A stretch of DNA of 8,014 nt from Bryobacterales bacterium (GCA_903970295.1 CAJCHQ010000003.1:1-8014), one strand, 5' to 3'; shown: positions 1 through 5,126, numbered from the stretch's first letter. Made by a program: numbers and translations. Notes: a model not told the origin generated them from the letters alone.

Positions 1-876
1 ATAATTGAACTCGGGTCGCCCACTGCTTTTTTACGCCGAATCGGAAAGCCCTCGACTGGAAAATATATACTGATGCTGAACGATTCTATTCGTCGGCTTT
101 TGCGAACAATTTGTTTTTCGGAAAAGGCTTTCAATTGCCCCTCAGATGGTGGCTATGTTCGATTGCTGCAAAATGTCACTTTAATCACGGAAGCAGGATT
201 TAAAGGCGAACCAGATGGCAATGGAGGGGTCTACGAGTCTACCTGGGTGAAGCTAGGTGATTACGTTAGAAAAAATCTTGAGGGTGGTTACATAGCTTTG
301 ATTGACGTGAAATATGTTCGTCAGTTCAAAGGTGATTTGGCCAAACTTCTTTATCCACATTTGTCTTACCGGTTTTGGCTGGCTGTCCAGCATGGACGAG
401 ATACTTATCGAGCACACTGGAATGAAATTCGAGACTATTTAGCAGTAACTGGGTGGGATTCGGCTGCTCGGGCTCGTGATCGACTCAAGAACGCCATCCA
501 AGAGCTCAAATTTCGGGGTTATATTGATGTTTCATCCGAGTGGGATGGCGAACATTTTGTGTTTATGTTGGGTGAAAAATTCATAGATGAATTAAGAAAC
601 CGATTGAATTCAAAAGAATTGTACGCCTCATGGATAGCTGGCAAACGTTCTTCTAAACAACTTTCTTTAATTGAATCTTTAGAAGATAATCGCTCAACTC
701 CAGCGACAGAAGCGGAAGAGAGAGAATCCATTCTGATTCGGCAAGCGATACGTGTCGGGCTGAACCAACCCGCTAACGAGAAACTGCTTGCCGAACATGG
801 ATGGACCGTTGATGATGCAAAGTCATTAGCTCTAAAGATGCGTCCGACTGCATCCCTCCGTGGAGTGTCGAACTAA
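1..876 (+). CDS. Plasmid replication initiator (RPA/TrfA-like), 5' end outside window
   Basis: The frame is open from base 1, and the residues before the first ATG at 73 continue the protein (PTAFLRRIGKPSTGKY, then LNDSIRRLLRT). The ATG at 73 is therefore internal and the true start lies left of the window; 291 residues are visible. The pattern is PTA, a short basic turn with GK.Y, a helix ending in RLL.T, a long beta-rich middle, then a second winged-helix-like block (HWNEIRDYLAVTGWD...ARARDRLKNAIQEL...GYIDVSSEWDG). This is the layout I know from RPA and TrfA-type plasmid initiators, which bind iterons as a monomer and recruit host DnaB. The gene ends inside the origin: its last codons form a reverse iteron at 855-871, so gene and origin are physically merged. 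The Rep call is firm; the choice between RPA and TrfA family is not. Confidence 0.85.
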   Translation: MIELGSPTAFLRRIGKPSTGKYILMLNDSIRRLLRTICFSEKAFNCPSDGGYVRLLQNVTLITEAGFKGEPDGNGGVYESTWVKLGDYVRKNLEGGYIALIDVKYVRQFKGDLAKLLYPHLSYRFWLAVQHGRDTYRAHWNEIRDYLAVTGWDSAARARDRLKNAIQELKFRGYIDVSSEWDGEHFVFMLGEKFIDELRNRLNSKELYASWIAGKRSSKQLSLIESLEDNRSTPATEAEERESILIRQAIRVGLNQPANEKLLAEHGWTVDDAKSLALKMRPTASLRGVSN

Positions 877-900
877 TAGCCCACCTCCGTGGAATGTCGA
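855..900 (-). repeat. Two reverse-oriented iterons
   Basis: CCTCCGTGGAGTGTCGA (855-871) and CCTCCGTGGAATGTCGA (884-900) are reverse complements of the forward iteron TCGACATTCCACGGAGG; the first differs by one base. They start 29 bp apart, so their spacing differs from the forward array. The first copy encodes the C-terminal residues of Rep (LRGVS), the second lies just after the stop codon. Oppositely oriented copies in iteron plasmids often act in autoregulation or copy control; that role is inferred here. Confidence 0.85.
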
Positions 901-979
901 ATTCCGAACTTAATTCAAGTTGGTGCGTCGCCAGGCGCGCGCCTTTAATTTGGGATTCGGGCAACAGGGGGTTGCAAAG

Positions 980-1080
980 TCGACATTCCACGGGCCGGAA
1001 TTCGACATTCCACGGAGGAATCTCGACATTCCACGGAGGAAATGTCGACATTCCACGGAGGAATCTCGACATTCCACGGA
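980..1080 (+). repeat. Five forward iterons (TCGACATTCCACGGAGGAA)
   Basis: Copies of TCGACATTCCACGG begin at 980, 1002, 1023, 1045 and 1066, a spacing of 22, 21, 22 and 21 bp, close to two helical turns, so every site faces the same side of the helix. The three middle copies carry the full GGAGGAA extension. The outer copies diverge after CACGG (GCCGG in the first, AATTAG after the last). This is the expected Rep binding array. Each full copy happens to contain GGAGGA, which resembles a Shine-Dalgarno sequence and creates spurious short reading frames here. Confidence 0.92.
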
Positions 1081-1137
1081 ATTAGCGTTTACTAAGGCGC
1101 TTGTGCCGCAAGAGTTTGAAGGATGTTTCCAAGCGCC

Positions 1138-1176
1138 TAAGAGATCTAAGAGATCTAGTAAGAGATCTAAGAGAGC
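1138..1176 (+). repeat. 9-bp direct repeats TAAGAGATC in the origin
   Basis: TAAGAGATC occurs at 1138-1146, 1147-1155 and 1159-1167, with a degenerate fourth copy TAAGAGAGC at 1168-1176; a TAG triplet separates the second and third copies. The first three copies contain GATC within AGATCT. Short repeats beside iterons are typical of opening regions or of sites for host factors; which applies here cannot be read from sequence. Confidence 0.8.
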
Positions 1177-1182
1177 AGCGTT

Positions 1183-1196
1183 GCGCTTGACAGCGC
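1183..1196. promoter_or_regulatory. Operator-like inverted repeat over a TTGACA box
   Basis: GCGCT-TGAC-AGCGC is a perfect 5-bp inverted repeat with a 4-bp centre, and TTGACA (1187-1192), identical to the sigma70 -35 consensus, sits inside it. At 16-18 bp downstream I see no good -10 box, so promoter activity is doubtful. If real, it would fire rightward into the non-coding origin region. Confidence 0.3.
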
Positions 1197-1249
1197 TCCG
1201 TGAAAACAAGTCAAGATGTACGCGCTATCGCGCGAGAATTTTTTATATG

Positions 1250-1367
1250 GCGATTGACTCCCTACGCTTAAAAATCAAACGGAGCGACGGCGGGACGACA
1301 AACGACATAGGGATAGAAGCTAGTCCCCGCCATCACTCCATTCGATTTTAGCTCCGGGGTCAATCGC
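1250..1367 (-). ncRNA. Long imperfect hairpin, possible structured RNA or DNA cruciform
   Basis: The arms pair over about 39 positions: outer 1250-1261 with 1356-1367 (one non-Watson-Crick position), a short GCT/AGC stem (1266-1268 with 1350-1352), and an inner run 1271-1294 with 1326-1349. The loop is about 31 nt. The inner run has four non-Watson-Crick positions, all C/A or A/C on the plus strand, so all four become G-U pairs in minus-strand RNA; the single outer mismatch would be a wobble in plus-strand RNA. The inner-stem bias suggests a minus-strand transcript, for example a counter-transcribed copy-control RNA, but I see no clear promoter. A cruciform or single-strand origin would leave a similar trace. 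Confidence 0.4.
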
Positions 1368-1593
1368 TGGCGCACGCATACGCGTGCAGGTGTCTAAGTA
1401 CCTGCGGCATAAACGGGCAACCTCCCCACGCTACGCGCGGGTCCCCTCCCATTTAATCCTCGGAATTTCTATATGGCGCTCTGCGCTCGCTCCTGCCGTC
1501 GCTCTGTCGGACTTGAAGCGTCCTGTGGACGCTGAGCGGCAATTTTTTATAGGAGCTCAGAACGAGGTCCAACACCGGCATGGGGGAAAACGG

Positions 1594-1605
1594 GACACTC
1601 CACGG
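1594..1605 (+). repeat. Detached iteron, about 510 bp from the array
   Basis: GACACTCCACGG matches the reverse complement of the rep-embedded iteron exactly over 12 bp and the consensus iteron at 11 of 12. It is followed by CCGG, recalling the GCCGG that follows the first forward iteron. A lone iteron away from the array could hold Rep for handcuffing or mark an old duplication of the origin. Confidence 0.6.
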
Positions 1606-1901
1606 CCGGCGAACCATTTTTACCAGCCTATGCCAGCAAGACTCGTATCTCGGTGCGCGCACGTATGTTTCTGCATATGTCACTCCAAATTAGAACCGAA
1701 CCCGAGGCGGTTTAAATGCCCTGCAAGCAATTTTTTAGAAGGAAAATTAGGACCAATACATCCCGGTAAAAAAACGTTCGTCCTAGGGGCTCAGAATTCG
1801 AAACACCCTGTCATGAGGTAAAATTGTTGCCTGCACGTGCCAGCATTGCCAGCACCCAGCAAAAGTCAGCATTTACCTTCTTGCAGCTCTTGGAAATAAT
1901 C

Positions 1902-2246
1902 ATGACATCCGAAAAATCCACGAAATTCACGTTCTATGCCGAGCCCGACGTTAAAGAGTGGCTTGATTCACTTGACCAGGGCGTTAAGTCGAAGATGATC
2001 AACTCACTGTTACGCGAAGGCATGCGCGATCAAAAATCTAATACACAGCAAGCCGATAGATTTGATCTCATCGAAGGACGTCTCAGGAAATTGGAGAAAG
2101 ACAATCAATTCGACGGCTACGCGATAGCGGCTCTACGACGTGTTTTGCTCAATCGCTATGGTGACCTATCAGCTGCTGAATTCAAAAAAGAATACGACGA
2201 TCTGTACTTTGGTGCACCACGACCACCGAGAAATTTGCCGACTTAG
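1902..2246 (+). CDS. Small ribbon-helix-helix DNA-binding protein
   Basis: 114 residues from the ATG at 1902. A TTG at 1824 would add 26 residues that look non-coding in character, and GGA at 1892-1894 sits at suitable spacing for the ATG. The N-terminal block (about residues 8-41: KFTFYAEPDVKEWLDSL, then SKMINSLLREGM) fits an RHH fold, with a beta strand followed by two helices. After a polar linker comes a short amphipathic helix (IEGRLRKLEKD) and a second helical block (AIAALRRVLLNRYGD). RHH proteins dimerize and bind operators or plasmid sites. Next to the origin it could be a copy-control, partition or repressor protein. It resembles the RHH protein at 5369 in layout. No ParA partner is visible. 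The RHH assignment is likely; the function is open. Confidence 0.65.
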   Translation: MTSEKSTKFTFYAEPDVKEWLDSLDQGVKSKMINSLLREGMRDQKSNTQQADRFDLIEGRLRKLEKDNQFDGYAIAALRRVLLNRYGDLSAAEFKKEYDDLYFGAPRPPRNLPT

Positions 2247-2278
2247 AAACGCTGACACTGAGATCAAAGAGAGCAATT

Positions 2279-2557
2279 TTGGACATTCGCTTTTACGAAG
2301 ACCCGCAAACCCTTCATCCTCATATCTACAATCACCAAGTCTCTGAAGACGAGGTCTATCAAATTCTTTCGCGCCCAGGTGAAGACCGTCCGGCTGCCGA
2401 TGATTCTAGAATTGCCGTGGGACAAACTGACGCCGGACGCTATTTGCGTGTAATCTATGTTTCAAGAGGTAGCTCTGATATTTTTGTTGTTACCGCATAC
2501 GAACTTACCGACAAACAGTTGAAAGCCTATCGTCGACGGAGGCGAAGTAAGAAATGA
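2279..2557 (+). CDS. Putative toxin-like protein (DUF4258/BrnT-like)
   Basis: 92 residues from a TTG at 2279; there is no ATG near the start, and GAGAG just upstream may serve as ribosome binding site. An ATT at 2276 is a less likely alternative. The core reads H..V...EVYQIL, then a basic-acidic stretch, then GQTDAGRYLRVIYV, a strand FVVTAYEL, and a very basic tail (YRRRRRSKK). This arrangement is shared by RelE-superfamily members such as BrnT and the DUF4258 group, which I recall commonly paired with a small downstream partner like the one here. The stop overlaps the next start by four bases (ATGA at 2554-2557), so the two are translationally coupled. Toxicity and RNase activity are inferred from family resemblance only. 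Confidence 0.6.
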   Translation: MDIRFYEDPQTLHPHIYNHQVSEDEVYQILSRPGEDRPAADDSRIAVGQTDAGRYLRVIYVSRGSSDIFVVTAYELTDKQLKAYRRRRRSKK

Positions 2558-2754
2558 GCAAGCAAAAATTTCCGCCAGGATGGGACGAGGCAAGAGTAAA
2601 AAATTTACTGCAGCACTATGAGCAGATGGACGACGAAGTGCTTATTGCTGAAGACGAGGCTGCCTCAGAGCTAAAGGGGCAGACTCTTATGGTTATCCCG
2701 ACCGAGTATGTATCAGCCGTCAGAGAATTAATTGAGCGTAAATCGAGCGCTTAA
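2554..2754 (+). CDS. Putative antitoxin / partner of the 2279 protein
   Basis: 66 residues, starting in the ATGA overlap with the upstream gene. It opens with FPPGWDEARVKNLLQHYEQ, continues through an acidic helix (DDEVLIAEDEAASEL), and ends MVIPTEYVSAVRELIER. This is a small acidic protein seen next to DUF4258-like proteins in many bacteria as far as I recall. Acidic character, size, and coupling to a basic upstream protein fit an antitoxin, though here the antitoxin would be second, the less common order. No separate DNA-binding motif is evident, so autoregulation may involve another protein, perhaps the RHH protein whose gene ends 32 bp upstream of the pair. Confidence 0.55.
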   Translation: MSKQKFPPGWDEARVKNLLQHYEQMDDEVLIAEDEAASELKGQTLMVIPTEYVSAVRELIERKSSA

Positions 2755-2786
2755 GCAAGGCACTTCTTACCAGGATACTTATACTT

Positions 2787-3701
2787 ATGACGCAAAAGAG
2801 AGCAAGGCTACCGGGTCGAATTAAGTATATAGAAGACGTGATCGAACCCCGTCCGATCCGCAGAGCCTCGCTAGCGTCTGCCTTCCCGGAGATAGCCAGT
2901 GAGTGGCACTACAAGAAAAATTGCGGTTGGGGTCCTGAGGATTTCAACTATGGCTCCAACATTAAAGTCTGGTGGCAATGCTCCAAAAAGCATGTTTATG
3001 CTGCAATGATAGCGAACCGCACAGGTAAACGTAAGTCAGGCTGCATGATTTGCAACGTCGGTGTAAGTACAGATTTGAAAGACTATCCAGAGGCTCTTGC
3101 GCAATTTGATTTAAAGAAAAACAAAGGTGATGACCCGCACAAAATTACCTGGCACAAGCGCTATTACTGGAAGTGTTCAGTAGCTAGTGATCACGTGTGG
3201 GTGTCAACTTTCAATAGAAGAAAAGGCGAGCGCTGTCCGGCTTGCAAAAAATCGCAGCTATCAAAAACTAATATGCTTGCGAATTTCCCCAGAGTGGCTA
3301 GAATGCTGCATCCGACGAAGAACGGAAAATGGAACGCCAAAAATCTTCGTATGGCTGAATCTCGAAGAGTCTGGTGGAAATGCCCGAAGGGACCGGATCA
3401 TGAATGGCAAGCTCTGATCACAACCAAGACTCAAGGCTCTTTAGGATGTCCTTTCTGTAATTCAAATAGAGTATCTATCACTAACTGCTTAAAGACTATG
3501 TATCCAAGAGTCGCTAAGGAATGGCATCCGACGAGGAACAAGCGCAAAACTCCAGGAGATGTTAACGGGCAGACTGCCGATAAATACTGGTGGCTGTGCA
3601 AAAAAGGACACGAGTGGCACCAGAGTGTAGCGATTAGAACGGTCAGGGGTGCTAATTGTCCGACCTGTCGAACGGCAAGCCGTTCGGGTGCGATGCGCTG
3701 A
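2787..3701 (+). CDS. Protein with four tandem zinc-ribbon repeats (DUF4379-like)
   Basis: 304 residues. Four copies of a unit of about 65 residues follow a basic N-terminus: a hydrophobic-Pro segment (FPEIASEWH, YPEALAQFD, FPRVARMLHP, YPRVAKEWHP), an aromatic-Cys element (VWWQC, YYWKC, VWWKC, YWWLC), a His three to five residues later, and CxxC. Likely zinc ligands are C65/H69/C86/C89, C130/H136/C150/C153, C199/H205/C221/C224 and C271/H275/C291/C294. This matches the probable zinc-ribbon family DUF4379 (PF14311), found in bacteria, plants and large viruses, sometimes fused to nuclease domains. No nuclease or other catalytic domain is visible, so nucleic-acid binding is the reasonable guess. 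Its ribosome binding site is weak (AGGA, 2772-2775). The stop codon begins a hairpin. Confidence 0.8.
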   Translation: MTQKRARLPGRIKYIEDVIEPRPIRRASLASAFPEIASEWHYKKNCGWGPEDFNYGSNIKVWWQCSKKHVYAAMIANRTGKRKSGCMICNVGVSTDLKDYPEALAQFDLKKNKGDDPHKITWHKRYYWKCSVASDHVWVSTFNRRKGERCPACKKSQLSKTNMLANFPRVARMLHPTKNGKWNAKNLRMAESRRVWWKCPKGPDHEWQALITTKTQGSLGCPFCNSNRVSITNCLKTMYPRVAKEWHPTRNKRKTPGDVNGQTADKYWWLCKKGHEWHQSVAIRTVRGANCPTCRTASRSGAMR

Positions 3702-3728
3702 GACCGCTTAGAAGCAGTCTCAATTTTA
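3669..3728 (+). terminator. Hairpins at the end of the zinc-ribbon gene, possible weak terminator
   Basis: CGAACGGC-AA-GCCGTTCG (3669-3686) is a perfect stem inside the last codons. It is followed by TGAGAC...GTCTCA (3699-3704 and 3717-3722), with an inner GCT-TAGA-AGC, that starts at the stop codon and is followed by ATTTTAG. The short T-tract makes termination weak at best. Confidence 0.4.
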
Positions 3729-3969
3729 GTCGATACCATATAAGGTGCCTAACGGCACATTCCCTTAATACTTATGTATTTTTTGGGGACACCTGCGGTG
3801 CCGCTGCGCCTGCAGGTACTCCTCTCCCCCGGGTTTTTTTATTAAATCAATCTGGCACCAGTCAAGTAAAGCCCCGCTTCGCTCTGCGTTTCACTCCGGG
3901 CTTGACTTGCCAGCCAGATCGATAGGAAAGGGAAACCCGACGGAGAGTCGGACAGAATGAGGTTTGAAC
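3702..3969. other. Intergenic region dense in inverted repeats
   Basis: No gene is supported. Stems seen: GTGCC-TAAC-GGCAC (3745-3758); ACCTGC/GCAGGT enclosing GGTGC/GCGCC (3791-3817), inside GGGG/CCCC and followed by a run of seven T (3834-3840); the long inverted repeat at 3846-3923; and CCGAC-GGAGA-GTCGG (3937-3951). The T-run after the second stem may end transcription of the zinc-ribbon gene, but it stands 16 bases from the inner stem. The last stem lies in the leader of the next gene. Confidence 0.55.
3846..3923. repeat. 78-bp imperfect inverted repeat with embedded TTGACT box
   Basis: Outer arms ATCAATCTGGC (3846-3856) and GCCAGATCGAT (3913-3923) pair at 10 of 11 positions. Inner arms CAAGTAAAGCCC (3863-3874) and GGGCTTGACTTG (3898-3909) pair at 11 of 12. 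The inner right arm contains TTGACT (3902-3907), close to a -35 box, and the only inner mismatch falls within it. A matching -10 is poor (TAGGAA, 3923-3928). It could be a duplex or fold-back promoter region for the gene at 3970. Confidence 0.6.
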
Positions 3970-4164
3970 ATGAAGAACAATATCGTGAGCATGAGAGAGT
4001 TCGCTGACCGGAAAGCAGCCGAGAATCAAGAACTGGAAGACGAGGACCTTCGCCATCACGATGATGGCGAAAGATGCATATGCTGGAATTGCGAGCATGC
4101 GCGACGCAATCCAGTAGAGCCAGATTGGAAGTCTCTGCCGCTGTTCAGAGATTACGTGAAGTAA
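3970..4164 (+). CDS. Small CxCxxC protein of unknown function
   Basis: 64 residues from the ATG at 3970, preceded by GAGG (3959-3962) seven bases away; a TTG two codons earlier is less likely. The protein starts with a polar N-terminus, continues with an acidic stretch (ENQELEDEDLRHHDDGE), then a CICWNC cluster followed by EHARRN and a WKSLPLFRDYVK end. The CxCxxC with nearby histidines could bind one metal ion. I recognise no family. It stands alone between a structured leader and a strong terminator, so it is probably its own transcription unit. A perfect 10-bp inverted repeat lies within the coding sequence at 4049-4071. Confidence 0.6.
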   Translation: MKNNIVSMREFADRKAAENQELEDEDLRHHDDGERCICWNCEHARRNPVEPDWKSLPLFRDYVK

Positions 4165-4169
4165 TCGAC

Positions 4170-4191
4170 AACCCGGCTTTGCCGGGTTTTT
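4170..4191 (+). terminator. Intrinsic terminator after the CxCxxC gene
   Basis: AACCCGGC-TTT-GCCGGGTT is a perfect 8-bp GC-rich stem with a three-base loop, ending in TTTTT. It starts five bases after the stop codon at 4162-4164. This is the clearest terminator in the window. Confidence 0.9.
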
Positions 4192-4204
4192 CTATGTTTC
4201 GATT

Positions 4205-4388
4205 CACTGCTAGTTCGCTAGCGCGCAAATGTTTTTTATATCCGCTAACGCGGAGGGTGCGCAGGCTGCATGCCCGCTGAGGCTACCCACCCGCCACCCC
4301 GCTTCACCGCATTGCGGTGCCAATTAGCTCCTCCTAAAAGTTTGTTCGAACTAGTGTGTGACTGGGTCACTGCTAAAAAGGAGCTGTT
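4205..4388. promoter_or_regulatory. Structured leader upstream of the lysine-rich gene
   Basis: Stems seen: GCTAG-TTCG-CTAGC with a stable tetraloop (4209-4222), CCGC-TAAC-GCGG (4241-4252), CACCGC-ATT-GCGGTG (4305-4319), and GTGAC-TGG-GTCAC (4358-4370). AGCTCCT (4326-4332) is the reverse complement of AGGAGCT (4379-4385), which contains the ribosome binding site of the gene at 4389. Pairing would hide that site, leaving the last stem in the enclosed loop. No clear promoter is visible. Confidence 0.45.
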
Positions 4389-4787
4389 ATGACTGCACAA
4401 AATAAACACGAAAATTTAAAAAAGCAAGAACTGTTGGAAAAACAAAAGCACGTGCAACAACTGGATAAAAACCCGTTATCGGCTGCTGCGTCTCAAACAG
4501 CTGGAGGCGAAAAAAAGAAAGATGCATTAACGCCAGCAAAGCAAATAGAGAAAAACGATCAAAAGAAAGAGAAAGAATGGCATCGCAAGATGGCTATTTA
4601 CAAGAAAGCAGAGGCTCGAAATATATTTCTGGAAGCGAAGTTTGTAAAAGACCTTAGCGCCAAAGCGAAAAATCTTTCCGAGCACAACACTAAGGCAGCG
4701 CTGCAAAGGAATCACGAAGAAGACATGCGTTTCAACGGTGACATGAACGCGATCAAACAGCGGCAATATGAAGGACGAAGCAGATGA
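4389..4787 (+). CDS. Lysine-rich, probably helical hydrophilic protein, unknown function
   Basis: 132 residues, with a strong ribosome binding site (AAGGAG at 4378-4383, five bases before the ATG). The sequence is rich in Lys, Glu, Gln and Ala, lacks cysteine, and reads as long charged helices (KKQELLEKQKHVQQL, then KKEKEWHRKMAIYKKAEARN), broken by a low-complexity Ala/Gly stretch near residues 31-42. There is no signal peptide or membrane segment. The overall charge is clearly positive. A basic protein of similar size, TraK, sits beside oriT in RP4 and wraps the DNA, but TraK is transcribed away from oriT and I see no sequence match, so this is only an analogy. It heads a likely operon with the membrane protein at 4845. 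Confidence 0.65.
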   Translation: MTAQNKHENLKKQELLEKQKHVQQLDKNPLSAAASQTAGGEKKKDALTPAKQIEKNDQKKEKEWHRKMAIYKKAEARNIFLEAKFVKDLSAKAKNLSEHNTKAALQRNHEEDMRFNGDMNAIKQRQYEGRSR

Positions 4788-4842
4788 ACAGACGTTTCAC
4801 GAACAGCAATTCATTAAACAAAAGCAATGGCAGGAGCAGTGA
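4768..4842 (+). CDS. Candidate 24-aa peptide linking two genes
   Basis: An ATG at 4768, inside the end of the lysine-rich gene in another frame, opens 24 codons (MKDEADEQTFHEQQFIKQKQ...) and stops at 4840-4842, two bases before the ATG of the membrane protein. The charge and Gln content resemble the upstream gene. It has no clear Shine-Dalgarno site, so it may be a coupling peptide, a remnant, or chance. Confidence 0.25.
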   Translation: MKDEADEQTFHEQQFIKQKQWQEQ

Positions 4843-4844
4843 AA

Positions 4845-5096
4845 ATGAACATTCTAAGTGAAGCAGCTCTTTTGGTAGGGGTTCTCGTGGCTCTGAACAT
4901 GATGGCTGGTGGTAAAGCGACTGATGTTCTACGACCGTTTATGGACCTGGTTTTAGGCTTGATGTCGATAGTGGTGAATTTGTTGGTTCATGGATTGCGT
5001 ATTGGGGTTTCAGCGTGTGGAAGATCGTTGAAGACAATAAACAAATCGAGAGACCATCGAATCAACGATCACGCAGCAACACCGCCAAGATGGTAG
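4845..5096 (+). CDS. Small two-helix membrane protein, unknown function
   Basis: 83 residues from the ATG at 4845, chosen because AGGAG (4832-4836) lies eight bases upstream; an ATG at 4827 has no such site. Two hydrophobic segments (about residues 5-22, EAALLVGVLVALNMMAG, and 31-56, PFMDLVLGLMSIVVNLLVHG onward) are separated by a short GGKATDV loop. A basic polar tail (SLKTINKSRDHR) follows, favouring a hairpin with both ends in the cytoplasm. It ends about 65 bp before the oriT region. Small membrane proteins next to transfer origins can take part in entry exclusion, pore assembly or establishment; nothing here decides between them. Confidence 0.6.
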   Translation: MNILSEAALLVGVLVALNMMAGGKATDVLRPFMDLVLGLMSIVVNLLVHGLRIGVSACGRSLKTINKSRDHRINDHAATPPRW

Positions 5097-5126
5097 ATGG
5101 TAGCGGGGCAATAGCTACATAAGACC

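Larger units (their letters stand above)
855..1180. other. Plasmid replication origin (oriV) region
   Basis: This region begins in the last codons of rep. It contains two reverse iterons, a spacer of about 80 bp with a perfect 12-bp palindrome AGGCGCGCGCCT (933-944), five forward iterons, an inverted repeat AGGCGCTT/AAGCGCCT (1095-1102 and 1131-1138), and a 9-bp direct-repeat array with GATC sites. Iterons next to the rep gene plus a second short repeat array are the classical composition of a theta-replicating iteron plasmid origin. I see no DnaA box inside this stretch; the nearest consensus match, TTATCCACA at 351-359, lies within rep. The AT-rich melting region is not obvious; 1237-1248 (AATTTTTTATAT) is a candidate. 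Confidence 0.8.
1237..1901. other. Non-coding origin-flank region with structured and repeated DNA
   Basis: I find no convincing gene in this stretch. The longest open frame (1384-1821) starts with GTG, lacks a ribosome binding site and has an implausible composition. The region holds the 118-bp hairpin (1250-1367) and two adjacent, mutually overlapping hairpins: GCACGC-ATAC-GCGTGC at 1372-1387 and GCAGGT/ACCTGC at 1386-1405. It also has a stem AGCGTCC-TGT-GGACGCT (1517-1533), a detached iteron (1594-1605) and recurring AATTTTTTATA-type boxes at 1237, 1464, 1541 and 1729. Its length and repeat content suggest copy control, incompatibility or partition-site functions, but nothing assigns one. 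Confidence 0.5.

Noticed and set aside
351..359. Consensus DnaA box TTATCCACA.
   Set aside because: It lies inside the rep coding sequence, about 500 bp from the iterons, with no companion boxes; a chance match is plausible.
855..1176. CRISPR array suggested by regular short repeats.
   Set aside because: Repeat period is 21-22 bp with no unique spacers of CRISPR length and no cas genes; iterons explain it.
1196..1202. CTCCGTG resembles half of a reverse iteron.
   Set aside because: Only seven bases match; the rest diverges.
773..1351. Several open frames on both strands across the iterons (for example 773-1072 minus, 894-1085 plus, 920-1351 plus).
   Set aside because: They translate repeated iterons into low-complexity peptides and have no proper start context; they are by-products of the repeats.
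1384..1821. 145-codon open frame in the origin flank, with two GAQN-encoding repeats differing only at synonymous positions within that motif.
   Set aside because: GTG start without a ribosome binding site, unlikely composition, and it spans hairpins and an iteron. The repeat is better explained as non-coding repeated DNA, though the synonymous differences are noted.
3747..3753. GCCTAAC fits the RYYYAAC core of an integron attC site.
   Set aside because: No matching GTTRRRY partner is found within the expected distance and no integrase is present.
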